Source of the DNA: Paroedura picta
Lineage: Eukaryota > Chordata > Lepidosauria > Squamata > Gekkonidae
DNA length: 64,000 nt
Direction of reading: 5' to 3'
NCBI RefSeq assembly: GCF_049243985.1
Contig: NC_135371.1
Coordinates: 5,047,501-5,111,500 of the forward strand
Below the pieces are notes generated by a model, which had not been told where the DNA came from, searched no databases, and saw only the letters and a list, made by a program, of their open reading frames with translations. Numbering within the stretch: position 1 is the first letter of the stretch; each line of letters begins with the position of its first letter. Shown here in pieces: positions 36,101 through 46,543 of this stretch. The translations under genes and the position numbers were made by a program.

Positions 36101-36328
36101 AAGGCTGACTTACCACCTGTTTTTTAAAAAGGGAGGCTTCCTGAGGTTTGGTGATGGACTTTTATTAGCCACTAAAGTGACAAGTCCGGAAATGATGAAG
36201 TCTCCTGTTCGAAAGCAATTAAAGGGCTTGGGTTCATCCATTGTCCCAGTGAATGGGCATCTGGCTCTCCCTGCCTTGCAGGCTGTCAGAGGAACCAGCA
36301 GCAGCAGCAAAACCAGAAGGAAGACCAT
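26284..36328 (-). CDS. VMN2R-like: V2R-like gene C (complete, six exons, 863 aa)
   Basis: Complete class C vomeronasal receptor. Exons: 36114-36328, 34607-34901, 33065-33892, 30045-30272, 28786-28912, 26284-27182; total 2592 bp in frame with AG/GT junctions. Domain order as in the other genes: signal peptide ([14 protein letters not shown]), flytrap to about 522, linker, seven membrane segments, [16 protein letters not shown]. The extreme C-terminus differs: after HLMM it ends RC because a small deletion shifts the frame, where B ends MMKNQDGI and E ends MKGQDGS; the product is about four residues shorter and this is unlikely to matter. No disabling change seen. Introns carry a hAT copy, a large non-autonomous DNA element (28981-29855), Sauria SINEs and a 140-bp tandem array. 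Confidence 0.95.
27454..27800. mobile_element. hAT-type element in gene C intron 5
   Basis: Starts CAGTGGTCCCCAACC after GTTTAAAT; body matches 18715-19127 in reverse. The right end has decayed, so no duplication is visible. Confidence 0.8.
28150..28320 (-). repeat. L2-like repeat end, minus strand
   Basis: TTTATTTTATTATTTTAC..., then AATACCGCACACTCCC and AAAGTCACATAATAACC. Same type as 39080-39235. Confidence 0.45.
28786..28912 (-). CDS. V2R gene C exon 5 (cysteine-rich linker)
   Basis: 127 bp. [18 protein letters not shown] and [17 protein letters not shown], donor GTGAGT. Confidence 0.93.
28981..29855. mobile_element. Large non-autonomous DNA element in gene C intron 4
   Basis: About 875 bp absent from A and B introns. 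Ends GGTGTTTCTGCACA and TGCGGAATGGACC are related inverted repeats, flanks share TATG. Internal short repeats (GTGTTGCAGATTGT twice). No coding frame of note. Confidence 0.65.
30045..30272 (-). CDS. V2R gene C exon 4
   Basis: 228 bp. [19 protein letters not shown] to VWPPWYKQ, donor GTGGGG. Confidence 0.93.
30740..30825 (+). repeat. L2 ORF fragment
   Basis: Reads like [18 protein letters not shown], the conserved L2 C-terminal region also seen at 54470-54530. Confidence 0.55.
30954..31490 (-). repeat. Two Sauria-type SINE pieces around a long (GAA)n tract
   Basis: Diverged copy at about 30954-31112, (GAA)n at 31115-31223, then a better-preserved copy to 31490. Sits near the position of the A and B SINE insertions (5457, 17392). 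Confidence 0.85.
32065..32875 (+). repeat. Sauria-type SINE expanded into a 140-bp tandem array
   Basis: Head at 32065, then four further tail units. The junction AGTAATCTCAGGGC recurs at 32314, 32454, 32594 and 32734, exactly 140 bp apart. Units are almost identical. Confidence 0.95.
33065..33892 (-). CDS. V2R gene C exon 3 (core of ligand-binding domain)
   Basis: 828 bp. Opens [18 protein letters not shown], contains [17 protein letters not shown] and [13 protein letters not shown], ends QPWQ before GTATCC. Open throughout. Confidence 0.94.
34607..34901 (-). CDS. V2R gene C exon 2
   Basis: 295 bp. [19 protein letters not shown] near the start, ends YKVPQ before GTATGA. An L2-type repeat tail lies immediately upstream (34925-34999). 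Confidence 0.93.
34925..34999 (+). repeat. L2-like tail with (AAAT)n
   Basis: GTAAACCGCCCAGAGCTGTA...GGTATAAAAATC then AAATAAAT units, 25 bp upstream of gene C exon 2. Confidence 0.6.
35105..35248 (-). mobile_element. CR1 3' end with 8-bp target duplication
   Basis: Tail AGAATCATAGAATCATAG; duplication TTTGTCTT at 35097-35104 and 35249-35256. Gene B has the empty site (21095-21105). Confidence 0.88.
36114..36328 (-). CDS. V2R gene C exon 1 (start and signal peptide)
   Basis: 215 bp from ATG at 36328-36326; one codon longer than in A and [19 protein letters not shown] then [13 protein letters not shown]. Donor GTAAGT. Confidence 0.92.
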
Positions 36329-36439
36329 TCTCTGCCCATGTGCACTTTTTCAGCTCCCTACAGCCTGTTCTCGAAGACTGACAGAAGGAGCTGCAGGATC
36401 CCCTGGCGAGATCAATGCTGCAACCACTTGGGCCGTCCT

Positions 36440-36760
36440 GCCTTGGCTTGGTCAGACTGAAAGGGAAGGATCGCAAGCTTCACTTTGACACAGTTTCTGT
36501 CCCCGCCAAACATCCCATCCCTCAAACGAATTGGGAGAGGAGGTTTTATGCATCACATTTTCCAATCCCATTGCAAGATGTTACGTGTACTAGCTCTTGG
36601 GTCTCATGTCTATATTGCTGGTTTCAAAACAAACGTTAGAGAAATCCCCGGAGCTTTGTTGAGATGCAAAATAAAGCACCATGATTTCAATAATAATAAG
36701 GGAAAGCATCTCCACCGCCCTCTACTCCCTCTTTGGGTTTGACCGCAGGTGCGGAGATGA
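36440..36760 (-). promoter_or_regulatory. Conserved upstream block of gene C (putative promoter)
   Basis: TATA-like GCATAAAA at 36551-36544, about 220 bp from the ATG; second box from 36670 is slightly diverged (AATAAAGCACCATGAT). Confidence 0.5.
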
Positions 36761-36887
36761 AGACAACATGTTTGCAAGAACTACCAACAGGGCTTCATAA
36801 ACTTGGCCTAACTTTTCAGGGAAAACAGGGCCAGGTATTGTATAAGCATTAAGACATGGCAGACAATTGTCTGGAGTGTGGCTCAGA

Positions 36888-37098
36888 GGAATAGGAAGGC
36901 GACTGTAAGCCGCTTTGAGCCTCCTTCGGGTAGGGAAAAGCGGCATATAAGAACCAACTCTTCTTCTTCTTCTTCTTCTTCTTCTTCTTCTTCTTCTTCT
37001 TCTTCTTCTTCTTCTTCTTCTTCTTCTTCTTCTTCTTCTTCTTCTTCTTCTTCTTCTTCTTCTTCTTCTTCTTCTTCTTCTTCTTCTTCTTCTTCTTC
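36888..37098 (+). repeat. Sauria SINE tail and 138-bp (TTC)n
   Basis: GTAAGCCGCTTTGAGCC...AAGAACCAACTC then 46 TTC units (36961-37098). Confidence 0.92.
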
Positions 37099-37194
37099 AT
37101 GGAAAGTTTGATTCGAAAATGGTTACTGGAAAATAGGCCTTGTGAACAAGTCGCATCAAGCGATCCCCTGCGCAAGCAGTGTTACCCAAAATGC

Positions 37195-37435
37195 TCTTAA
37201 TTTGGGCCGTCCGAAGCGTCCATCCACGCCCAAAGCAGCCAGCACCATGGTGTGTGGGGAAGGGGCAGTGCGGGCACGCCAGTCAGCGCACGCATGCAGG
37301 CACAGAGCTCTGCTCCCGCATGCATGCACCGTCTGGCATACTGGTGCCCATGCCGCCCTCCCCCCCATGCTGCGTCGGTGGCTGCTTCAGGTGCCGATGT
37401 CCACTTTGGTGGCCGAAGCACCCAACCCTAGCGAG
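37195..37435. repeat. GC-rich imperfect palindrome (foldback element)
   Basis: Centre CAGAGCTCTG near 37307-37316; arms carry GCATGC, CAGTGCGGGCA/TGCCCATGCCG and AAGCAGCCA/TGGCTGCTT. Frames on the two strands encode similar peptides, as expected of a palindrome. Confidence 0.6.
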
Positions 37436-37746
37436 AGGGGGTAACTTGTGAGACTTTTCACCAGAATATGCCAGGTAATTATCCCCTTTTAGGAATCCGA
37501 GGCAGAAAACAGATATTCAAAACCAAAGCATTCCGTTTTATTGGCATTCACATACAAGACAAATTATAGACTGGCTGCATTGACACGAACATGTGCATGT
37601 AAGAAGAAGTAAGAAATGAAATGACTAAGGAAGAATGGAATGACTAAGAAATGACTCAGGAAGAAGGGGCAGTGAAGATGTATCATTACCAATCTAGATG
37701 TGGGGCACGCCGGGAGAAGGAGCAGAGCAACATGAACCATACCTGT

Positions 37747-38590
37747 CCCTTCTCAATCACCTCTTCTCAAGGCTGAACATTCCCAGGTCCATTAGCCCAG
37801 TGGTCCCCAACCTTTTTATCACCGGGGACCACTCAACGCCTTTTACTGAGGCCCGGTGGGGGGGGGGTAGTTTACTCCTCTACTCTCAACCACTGCCCTA
37901 ACGCTCTCTGATCGCTATGGTAATGTTTAAACATCCCTTCAAAATAAGAGACAGACATGCCACAACAATGAACATAAGGAAGATTTTATTTTCATGGGAA
38001 TTTTAACTCATGACAATGACAAATCAGTGGGAACACTGAGCTTGTTTCTCTGCAACGAGATAGTCCCATCTGGGAGTGATGGGAGACAAGGACACCCGAA
38101 GTGTGTTGTAAAGGGCCGGGGGGGATGAAGTAAAGGGCCGGGGGGGGGGAGAAGGCGTCCTTCGCGGCCCACCTCCAATTAGTCGACGGACCACATGTGG
38201 TCCACGGCTCACAGGTTGGGGATCGCCACATTAGCCTTTTCTCATAGGACTTGGTCCCCCAGATCTTCCCCGTCGCTCTCTTCTGCACCCTCTCAATTTT
38301 GTTCACATCCGTTTTGAAATGAGGCCTCTGGAACTGCACAAAGCAGTGCAGTCTGGTGCGGTCTGACCAATGCTGTGGGACTAAGATATTTTGCAATTTC
38401 AACGTGATGCCTATGTTGATACAGCCCAGGACTGCAATTGCTTTTTTTTTTTTTTTTTGTTTTACCACCACATCACACTGTTCATATTTAGCTTACAGTC
38501 CGCAAGTACCCCCAAGTTCTTGTTCGCGCACACTGCTACCCAGAAGTGTATCTCTCATCCAAGAGGTGTTAAACAAAAAAATATCCATTG
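37747..38590 (-). mobile_element. CR1 LINE fragment split by a hAT
   Basis: Left part 37747-37798 and right part about 38230-38580 together match the CR1 stretch at 55900-56300 (minus strand). The frame is broken in several places. Confidence 0.8.
37799..38229. mobile_element. hAT-type element inserted in CR1
   Basis: Starts CAGTGGTCCCCAACC, ends GGTTGGGGATCGCCA. Duplication CATTAGCC at 37791-37798 and immediately after the right end. Confidence 0.88.
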
Positions 38591-38714
38591 ATAATACAAC
38601 AAATTTTTTAAAGGGGCAGGAGACCCTGATCTCCAGCATCACCCGTTTAAGGGATATAGTAGTAGCTGATATGAAAGTCGGCTGGCCGGAAAGGGCAGTA
38701 TATAAGTCTAATTA

Positions 38715-38717
38715 GAT

Positions 38718-38798
<81 letters not shown>

Positions 38799-38850
38799 GT
38801 AGGTAGGTAGATAAGTAGGTTGGTAGGTTGGTAGGTTGGTAGGTTGGTAG
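38715..38850. repeat. (GATA)n tract followed by TAGGTTGG repeats
   Basis: About 85 bp of GATA units then GGTA and TTGGTAGG units. Confidence 0.95.
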
Positions 38851-38885
38851 GCCATGGACATGTGGAGGGCCACAGTTTGACTACC
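38851..38885. repeat. Fragment of palindromic hAT MITE
   Basis: GGCCATGGACATGTGGAGGG to CTACCCCTG matches the right half of 12147-12269. Confidence 0.8.
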
Positions 38886-39030
38886 CCTGATTTGGATGAA
38901 GGAATCGAGGGGGTGCATATTAAATTTGCAGATGACACTAAACAGGGAGGGGTAGCAGACACACCAGAAGACGGAATCAGGATACAGGATGACCTTGCCA
39001 GGCTGGAAAACTGGGCTTAAATGAAATGAT
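38886..39030 (+). mobile_element. CR1 ORF2 fragment (reverse transcriptase)
   Basis: Translates as [14 protein letters not shown]...IQDDLARLENWA, the FADD catalytic region of CR1 reverse transcriptase; an in-frame stop follows. Confidence 0.8.
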
Positions 39031-39079
39031 TGAGATTGGATATAAAGTTTAGGTATCTCACTGAAAAAGTAAGCACAAT

Positions 39080-39235
39080 ATTATTTTATTTTATTTACAT
39101 TTCAGTTTCTATACCACCACTCCCAAGTGGCTTCTGGCGATTTACAAGAATGGCCCTCACCATAAAGCCCCATAAAGCAAGAATTAAAACCCCAATGACA
39201 GTCATTGAAACCCCAATAAAAACGACACCATGATG
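39080..39235 (-). repeat. L2-like repeat end, minus strand
   Basis: TTTATTTTATTTACATTTC..., CTATACCACCACTCCC; same type as 28150-28320. Confidence 0.45.
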
Positions 39236-39368
39236 GCAACAACACTCTCCTACCTCCCAGGCCCAATGAACCTTCCGATACTGATTAGGGGACTTAGGGG
39301 GACTATGTGAGGCAGAGCCTGGTCTTCACAGACAACAGAACTCTAAAAGGAAAAATATCTGCAGAGAA

Positions 39369-40279
39369 TCAATTTCCATCTTGACCTTTCCTCCTGAGAT
39401 GGTCCTTGATATTCAGACCAGACCTCATTACAATGATGTAACATTTGGGGAGGAAGATGCAGCCCAGCAGCCCAGCACTGGAGGCCAAGATGGAGAAGAC
39501 CTGCACGGCGACCATGTATTTCCCCTTGGTGCTCAGGTAGGTGGGCACAAAGGACACCCACACACTGCAGAAGACCAGCATGCTGAAGGTGATCAGCTTG
39601 GTTTCGTTGAAGGCCCCAGGAAGCTTCCTGGCCAGGAAGGCCACTGTGAAGGAGATGGCAGCCAGGGAGCCCATGTAGCCCAGGGCACCATAAAACATGG
39701 CCACAGACCCTTCATTGCATTGCAGTATGATCTGTCCATGCTGGGAGTGCATGTCAGACTCTGGGAAAGGGGGAGAGATGCCCAGCCAGAGGGCACAGAA
39801 GCCAATTTGAATAGTGGAACAAGAAAGGACAATGGACTTTGCCAGACTCTTCCCCACCCACTTCCTCATCCTGTTCCCTGGCTGGGTGGCCATGAAGGCC
39901 ACCACCACAGTGATCGTTTTAGCCAACACAGAGGAGACAGCAACTGAGAAGATGGTACAGAAGGCTGTTTGTCAGAGAAGGCAGGTCACCCTCCTTGGCT
40001 GGCCAAGGAATAGAAGGCAGGACAGAAAGGAAAGAAGGAGTGAGATGAGAAGAATGTAGGTGAGGTCTCGGTTGTTGGCTTTGACTATTGGGGTATCCAT
40101 ATTTCTCATGAAGATTCTTAGAATTAAAAGTGTGGCTATGGAGAAGAAGAGGACCAAAACAATGAAGGTAACTCCCAAAGTCTCCTCATAAGAAAGGAAA
40201 GTCACCTCTTTGGGAATGCACTGAGTGTGGTCAGGGTTGGGATACTGATCTTCTGGGCATTTGGTACAACGATTTGCAT
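39369..40279 (-). pseudogene. V2R gene D exon 6 (7TM exon with in-frame stop)
   Basis: 911 bp, normal length and normal terminal stop. Linker [17 protein letters not shown]. The only defect seen is TGA at 39974-39972; the C to T change is at a CpG that is intact in B and E. Confidence 0.9.
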
Positions 40280-41346
40280 CTGGAAGGAAAAGGACAGAGT
40301 TCAGCATCATATTGATCTAATTCATATCCACCACAATGTGGACTCCTCTGCATTCCATAGAGCCAAATTCCATCAGAGAATTTATTTATTTTGTACTTTT
40401 TAGTACTAACTGTCCGTTCTGTCTTTGGGTTTTTTTCTTACTGGTGTGGAGTCTCACTAAGAGGACTTGAAGGATGACCTGTGAGGCTCTCCCCATGTCA
40501 CTCAACCAATCGGCATCATCAGTTAAGATGGCCAAAGGAGTTTTGGCTTCAGACAGACTTTGGTTCAAAAGTCACCAAAATAAAAAATAGGACTGAATGA
40601 AAGCATCAGTTATGCAGAAGAACAACCGATGGTCATGGGGAGATGGAAAACATTGGAAGGCAGCATTGCAGGTTCAACCTCGATATCCCCACCACAAGGG
40701 TTTCCTGGGGGATCAAGACATAACTCCCTCAGATATAGGAGAGCTGCTATAAATCCCTATTGCATTGATAGACCTCAGCTTTAATATAGGACTGAGTACT
40801 CTAGAACTCTGAGTACTCTGAGTAGAAACAAGTAGCTGAAATTATGCCAAGGAGAAAACCATGACTTGAGGATTGTGTGTGGAGGGTCCCTTTCATGTAG
40901 AAGTGCATGGAAATCTCTTACTAGATCCTCACACCAACCCAGTAAAAGGACAAGTGCCTCAAAATCATTCATCTATCTCTTGAGGGACATCAACAGATTG
41001 CAAGATCCAATGGGATTGCAGAACATTTGAGGGACATGTAACAATGCTTACAGTTGTGTCCTCAAAGACTCCAGTGAAGCCTGATTTTCTGGAGAGGACT
41101 GACCCTGCAAATGAAGGACCTCCATGGATGGCGTTGCGCCAACAACCATGAATGCCACTGAAAGCAACAAAGGTTGATGGAGATGAACTTGTCTTCACAC
41201 TCACCATCAGTTACCCAGAAGCCACTCCCTCTCCTTTGAAAATTGAAAAAGAATTATTGGTCCTACGAAATTCTAGAACAATGCTGAGAAAACAAGAGAT
41301 TCTTTCCTCCATAGCCAGGAGGACGTCCATTTCTCCCCTTGCTCAC
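40280..41346. other. Gene D intron 5
   Basis: Ancestral intron alignable with A, B and E; no recognised insertion. Confidence 0.5.
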
Positions 41347-41473
41347 CTTCCTGAGAGGAGATGGTTCCTTCCCCACATAGAGAACAGTCAAAGCAGCAAA
41401 TGGGCTTCCCTTCCAGGGCTATCTTCACATATCCAGGGAGGCAGCTTTTGGTACACCTGGAATCAGGCATCCT
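41347..41473 (-). CDS. V2R gene D exon 5 (cysteine-rich linker)
   Basis: 127 bp. [22 protein letters not shown] and [17 protein letters not shown]. Nearly the same as E. Confidence 0.9.
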
Positions 41474-41692
41474 CTGCAGACAGAGACAAGGAGCGTTATC
41501 CGGGGAAAGGAGAACTGGTTCACTGGGGAATGGCATTTTTATAACATTCTTAAAAGGCTTCTATGATTAAAAGGTTCATTCCATGTGCTTATTGCTAGCC
41601 ACTTTGTCTAAACTGAAAGGCTCAGAAGATTCTCAGGGAGATTTCATGGATGATACTAAACAAATTTTAAGACCTCTCAACAATTTCCCCAC

Positions 41693-41920
41693 CTGCTTAT
41701 ACCAGGGGGGCCACACGATAGCACCTTGATCCATGGTCAGCTTCATCTCCCCCGAGGCCTGTCTTTCGATGCTCCCAACCTTGATGCTCCAAATGGAAAC
41801 GTTACGCAACATGATCATGTTCACAATGTCCAAGTTGGCTTCCAGGTCTCCATTCTCACCCAAATCTATTCCCCCCACAGAAAAGTTCTGAAACTGGAAG
41901 CGTCTCAGGAAAGGATGGAG
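41693..41920 (-). CDS. V2R gene D exon 4
   Basis: 228 bp. LHPFLRRFQFQNFSVGGIDL to VWPPWYKQ, donor GTGGGG. Confidence 0.9.
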
Positions 41921-42639
41921 CTAGAATCACAGAGAGAATAACAGGGTTTAGAAAACAGAAGGCTCTTCTACAAACACATTCCAGCTGTGCTTTTCTTCTT
42001 ACTCGTCAGTTTGATACATTTAGAGCTCTATCTTAAGCTTTCCCCTACATAAGTGACCCGGAAGATGGTTAATAGAATAAGAACCGGTTTTGGCAGTTGT
42101 GCAGATGTGTTGTGTCTATAAGGGGGGAAGACCAGGTCCCTCGTGTGATTGTGATGCAGCCTGCCACACTGTTTGCCATCTCTCACAGCAATGGGGGCAT
42201 CATGCTTTGCAGAAAGATGTGGTGGAGCTTTTTGTCCTATCCCCAGCTGCAATGGAGTAGATATTAGTACTTAGGAGGAGTGCCTATTCTGTATGCATAA
42301 CCATCCTCCCTACTTGACTGCATATTTTGTAGTATTCCATGCTTCCTGTGACTAAACCTGCCATATGAGAAATACAATAAATAATTAGTAACAAAAATGA
42401 TTAAGGTGAGCATGATCATCTCCACCTCCCAACGACTGAGGCATGGTAGGCTCAGAGGGAATAAGTAGCCGAAGGCTCCATGGTAGACTGAGGTCTCAAA
42501 TGTGCATCTCCCCAATCCCAGGTGAAGCCATGAACTTCTCAACTGTGTTGACCCTACATGGGATGTTCCATAGCCAGGCTTCAGCCTCAAATCTAGAGGG
42601 ACGTCTCTGCCCATCCTGGGTCACAGTTTATGCTGGTTA

Positions 42640-43115
42640 ATGCAAGAATTGTGAGTTTCCTGCATTGTGCAGCGGGTTGAACTAGATGACCTTGAAGAAG
42701 AAGAAGAAGAAGAAGAAGAAGAAGAAGAAGAAGAAGAAGAAGAAGAAGAAGAAGAAGAAGAAGAAGAAGAAGAAGAAGAAGAAGAAGAAGAAGAAGAAGA
42801 AGAAGAAGAAGAAGAGTTGGTTCTTATATGCCGGTTTTCTCTACCTGAAAAAGTCTCAAAATGGTTTACATTCACCTTCCCTTTCCTCTCCCCACAACAG
42901 ACTCACCTTCCCTTTCCTCTCCCCACCTGTGAGAAGGTGATACTCCCTGATATTCCTGCTTGGTCAGAACAGCTTCATCAGTGTTGTGGCAAGCCCAAGG
43001 TCACCCAGCTGGCTGCATCTGGAGGAGGAGCAGAGAATCAAACCCGGCTCACCAGATTAGAAGTCCACGCTCCTAACCGCTTCTCTGGAGATGCCTTTCA
43101 GCTCTATGATTCCAT
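42640..43115 (-). repeat. Sauria SINE with (GAA)n inside a CR1 tail
   Basis: CR1 3' UTR piece at 42650-42692 (AACTAGATGACC), (GAA)n 42694-42814, SINE body to about 43085, then the rest of the CR1 end (CTCTATGATTCC). Confidence 0.85.
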
Positions 43116-43179
43116 AATTATGATTTCATTTGTGTACCAATAAATTGTGCAATAAATTATAGTACTAAAGCACAGTCGA

Positions 43180-43665
43180 GTGAATAGAAGGTGTAGTGGG
43201 TAAGAGCAGTGGCTTCTCATCTCGCAAACCAGGTGTGATGCCCACCCCTCCACATGCAGCCAGTTGGGCATCCTTGAGCCAGTTACAGCCCTGTTAGAAG
43301 CTGTTCACCAACAGCAGAAACATCAGGGCTCTCTCCTGCCTGTTTGTTGGGAGAAGAAGGGAAGGTGATTGTGAGAGCCAGTTTGGTGTAATAGTTAGGG
43401 GCGCGGACTTCTAATCTGGCATGCCGGGTTCGATTCCCCACTTCCCCACATGCAGCCAGCTGGGTGACCTTGGGCTCACCACAGCACTGATATAACTGTT
43501 CTGACCGAGCAGGAATATCAGGGCTCTCTCAGCCTCACCCACCCCACAGGGTGGCTGTTGTGGGGAGAGGAATGGGAAGGCAATTGTAAGCCGCTTTGAG
43601 CCTCCTTCGGGTAGGGAAAAGTGGCATACAAGAACCAACTCTTCTTCTTCTTCTTCTTCTTCTTC
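43180..43665 (+). repeat. Two adjacent Sauria-type SINEs, plus strand
   Basis: Diverged copy at about 43185-43373, then a fresher copy 43374-43665 (GAGAGCCAGTTTGGTG...CTTCTTC). Confidence 0.88.
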
Positions 43666-43840
43666 AATGCTGATGCCACTTTTATTATGGCTGAATTTTG
43701 TCTTTGTTTTTTAAATTCAAACTGACTGATGTCTATGATTCTATGATTCTATGTGTTCTGACTATCTCTGCTTATCTTCTTATTCCGCTTTATGCCAATA
43801 AAGGTATTGTGTGTGTAGACATTCATGGGGTAATGGATAC

Positions 43841-44671
43841 CTGCCAAGGCTGTATTCGCTCATGTTCTCGTCCTCTTCGTCCCACCCTCGTTGTTCTCTC
43901 AGACATGGAGGAGTAGGCATCATGTAATGCCTGTGCCACCGCCTGGATGGACGAGTAGATATTGCAGGCCCTGGGGGGAAAGAGTTCTTTGAGGACCTCC
44001 CAGGGCCTGTCTTGCAGCCCCTCTTTCTCCCTGTATCTCTGGTGGCTTCTCCCAGACAAAACGGGCTTTGAGTAGAAGGAATCAAGGCCTCTTCCCAGAA
44101 ACTCCAGCAAAAGAGGGTGACATGCTTGTGAATAGAGAGACATCCTTTTCTTTGTCTGGGTCTTGACAGAGAGAGATCCATGCAGAGGGTACTTATCAAG
44201 GAAGTCACCGCATACCAAACTGTACAGATTGTCTAGCAAAAGTGTTGTGATCCAAATTTTACCTAGTCTGACTAGCATGGCATCTTCAATCATTGTTATT
44301 AATTGTTCAAGATGTATCATAGGGTGAACATTTCCATAGAACACAAATACATTGACTTGGTCTTGACTGAGGAATGAACTCAAGCGCTGTCCTCTTTCTA
44401 TTGGCCAAACATCGGGATTAATACCATGAATGGATATCCTCTCTTCAAAGGCAATGCAGATGCCGCTCCTGAGCATGAGAGGGGTCAAGGTGCTCTTGAA
44501 CTTCTCCCCACTGTCACTGTCTGAAGCAAAGAGACCAACCCACGTCCATCGGAAGTGCAGGAGCAGCCTGACAATTCCCCGGTATTGGACTTCTTCTGGT
44601 GGAACCAGTTGGTAGAAAAAAGGAAACTGAGTTTGATCCTTAAAAACCATCACTTCCGAATTATGACTGAC
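43841..44671 (-). CDS. V2R gene D exon 3 (core of ligand-binding domain)
   Basis: 831 bp, one codon longer than A-C. Opens VSHNSEVMVFKDQTQFPFFY and has QLVPPEEVQYRGIVRLL; belongs with E, not with A-C. Open. Confidence 0.91.
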
Positions 44672-45315
44672 CTACTGGGGAAAAGGACACATTCTGAATT
44701 CATCACATTCAACAAATGTCAATAAAAGCAAAGTACCTCCTACAGCTCTATGATGATGATGATCCGAAAAAAAACCCTTTCAACACGTTCAGACCAGGCC
44801 ATTTCTTAGAGAGATTTCATCCTTGGAGGTGGTCCATTTCAGTGGGGGTGGGGGATCTGAGCTTCCGGAATCAGAAGTGGAGGGGGGGATTTTGTCCTAG
44901 GGGTGAACTCATCCCCTAACAACCCCAGGCCAGTAACCCTCACCAGATCATTGGGAAGGTATCCCTGGAAACAACACTGATGTTTTAATTAGGAAAAAAA
45001 ACCCAATGTGTACTTAAAATAAATGACATTGATATACAGATTTCTTCCTCACAAAATGTTTTTCTCCAAAAAGGCTCTTATCAGACTGGCTGTTGCAAAA
45101 GACTGTCCCTTTTTGCAGAAAGAGTTTCTTTTTTGTCTCCCAAAGTCTGTTCCAAAATCTTGTAAAATCATCTACTGAGGGATGCAGATGGACCACCAGA
45201 GGACCTGAATCCTCTCCCAGATCTCTCTCAACTCTCCAAAAAGCTGTATGTACCAGGAACATTCTGATGTCCACTCATGTTTCTTCAGAAAAATGGCCCC
45301 ATCCCTGATTCGTAC

Positions 45316-45607
45316 CTCAGGGATTTTGTAGGTGCTCAAGATTGCTGAAATGTCAATGGAGTTGATAGAATACGATCCTTCAAGAACAGCCAAGAGATGA
45401 TTCTGTCTGCCACATTTGTAGTTTGGAACAGTCTCCTGGCCAGAGGGTATCAGATCTACCAAAGCATCATAGCTCAGTCTGGGATGGACAATGTTCTCGT
45501 AGATGGTGTAGCCCAGAGTGATATTTTTTGGTAAGAGCCTGGGATTCTGGTTGACCTCTTGAATGGCTAATGAGAAGGCAAGAAAGTGCCATTTCATCTC
45601 TAATAAC
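45316..45607 (-). CDS. V2R gene D exon 2
   Basis: 292 bp. [20 protein letters not shown]; ends YKIPE (not PQ) before GTACGA. Confidence 0.91.
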
Positions 45608-46543
45608 CTGCCAAAAATACATATACATGTCACATTGTCTAGAGATGCCATAAACTGGGCCTTGCTGAGGCCTTTCCTAGTATGTGCAGAAGCTGTTCTG
45701 ATGGTTTCCAGCAATGATCACACAAAATGGCTTGTTTTCAGCCAAGAAAGTGAATATACATAAGCACAGTTGAAACTGCCTTTAGTGAAGGCTCTGCTCC
45801 ATCAAAGTCAGTACTGTCTACACAGGATCTCAGGCTATAGTCTTTCATGTAATTGACTGCCTCGTACTTTCTCCTGGGAGATGCCAGGGATTCAACCTGG
45901 GCCCATCTGCATGCAAAGCAGAGGCTCTTCCACTAAGCCACACTCCCTGCCAGTCCTGGCACTTGGAGGGTGTATTGTACAGTAGCCTTTGGGGCAGTAT
46001 CTCAGTGCTGGGGTACCTGTCAAAATACAGAATCTTCTTACTAAGATCAGAGCAGCTTCGATTAATTTATAGTTAGGTATACTTTGGCTGCCTCTCCAGT
46101 CCAATTATAACTGGCAATCTGACCTTACCCTTTGAAGAAGTCCCCCTGATTCAACAGAAGGATGGCTCCCTGGGACGGGATTCCCGTCCTCCCACCTCTC
46201 ATTACATAAGCACAGTCATTGGGTCCTCTGTTTCTCTTGGAGGAACAATGCTTACAATTCACCATGCTGGAGACTCTTTGCTGACTGTTCATTTGGGTGT
46301 TCAAAGACCTATTGTTGTCAGGTGGTGAGCTCACCAAATCCATGGCGTTTTTCCCAGCAGGGGAGGATGTTGTAACATGCTTTACCGCCAGGCTCTGGAA
46401 ATGGAAAACACTCTGCCAAATTTGCTCACTTATTATATGCAGGAGATGGAAGCAAAGCGGCACACTGAAGTCTGGTAATAAGAAAGAACCCAGAATTCTG
46501 TCCCATCACATAAATTGAGAAGGTCTACCAAAGACTGACTTAC

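Noticed and set aside
36849-37175. Poly-lysine, poly-serine and poly-glutamate frames (also at 31082, 42621-43143)
   Set aside because: Translations of GAA/TTC microsatellites.
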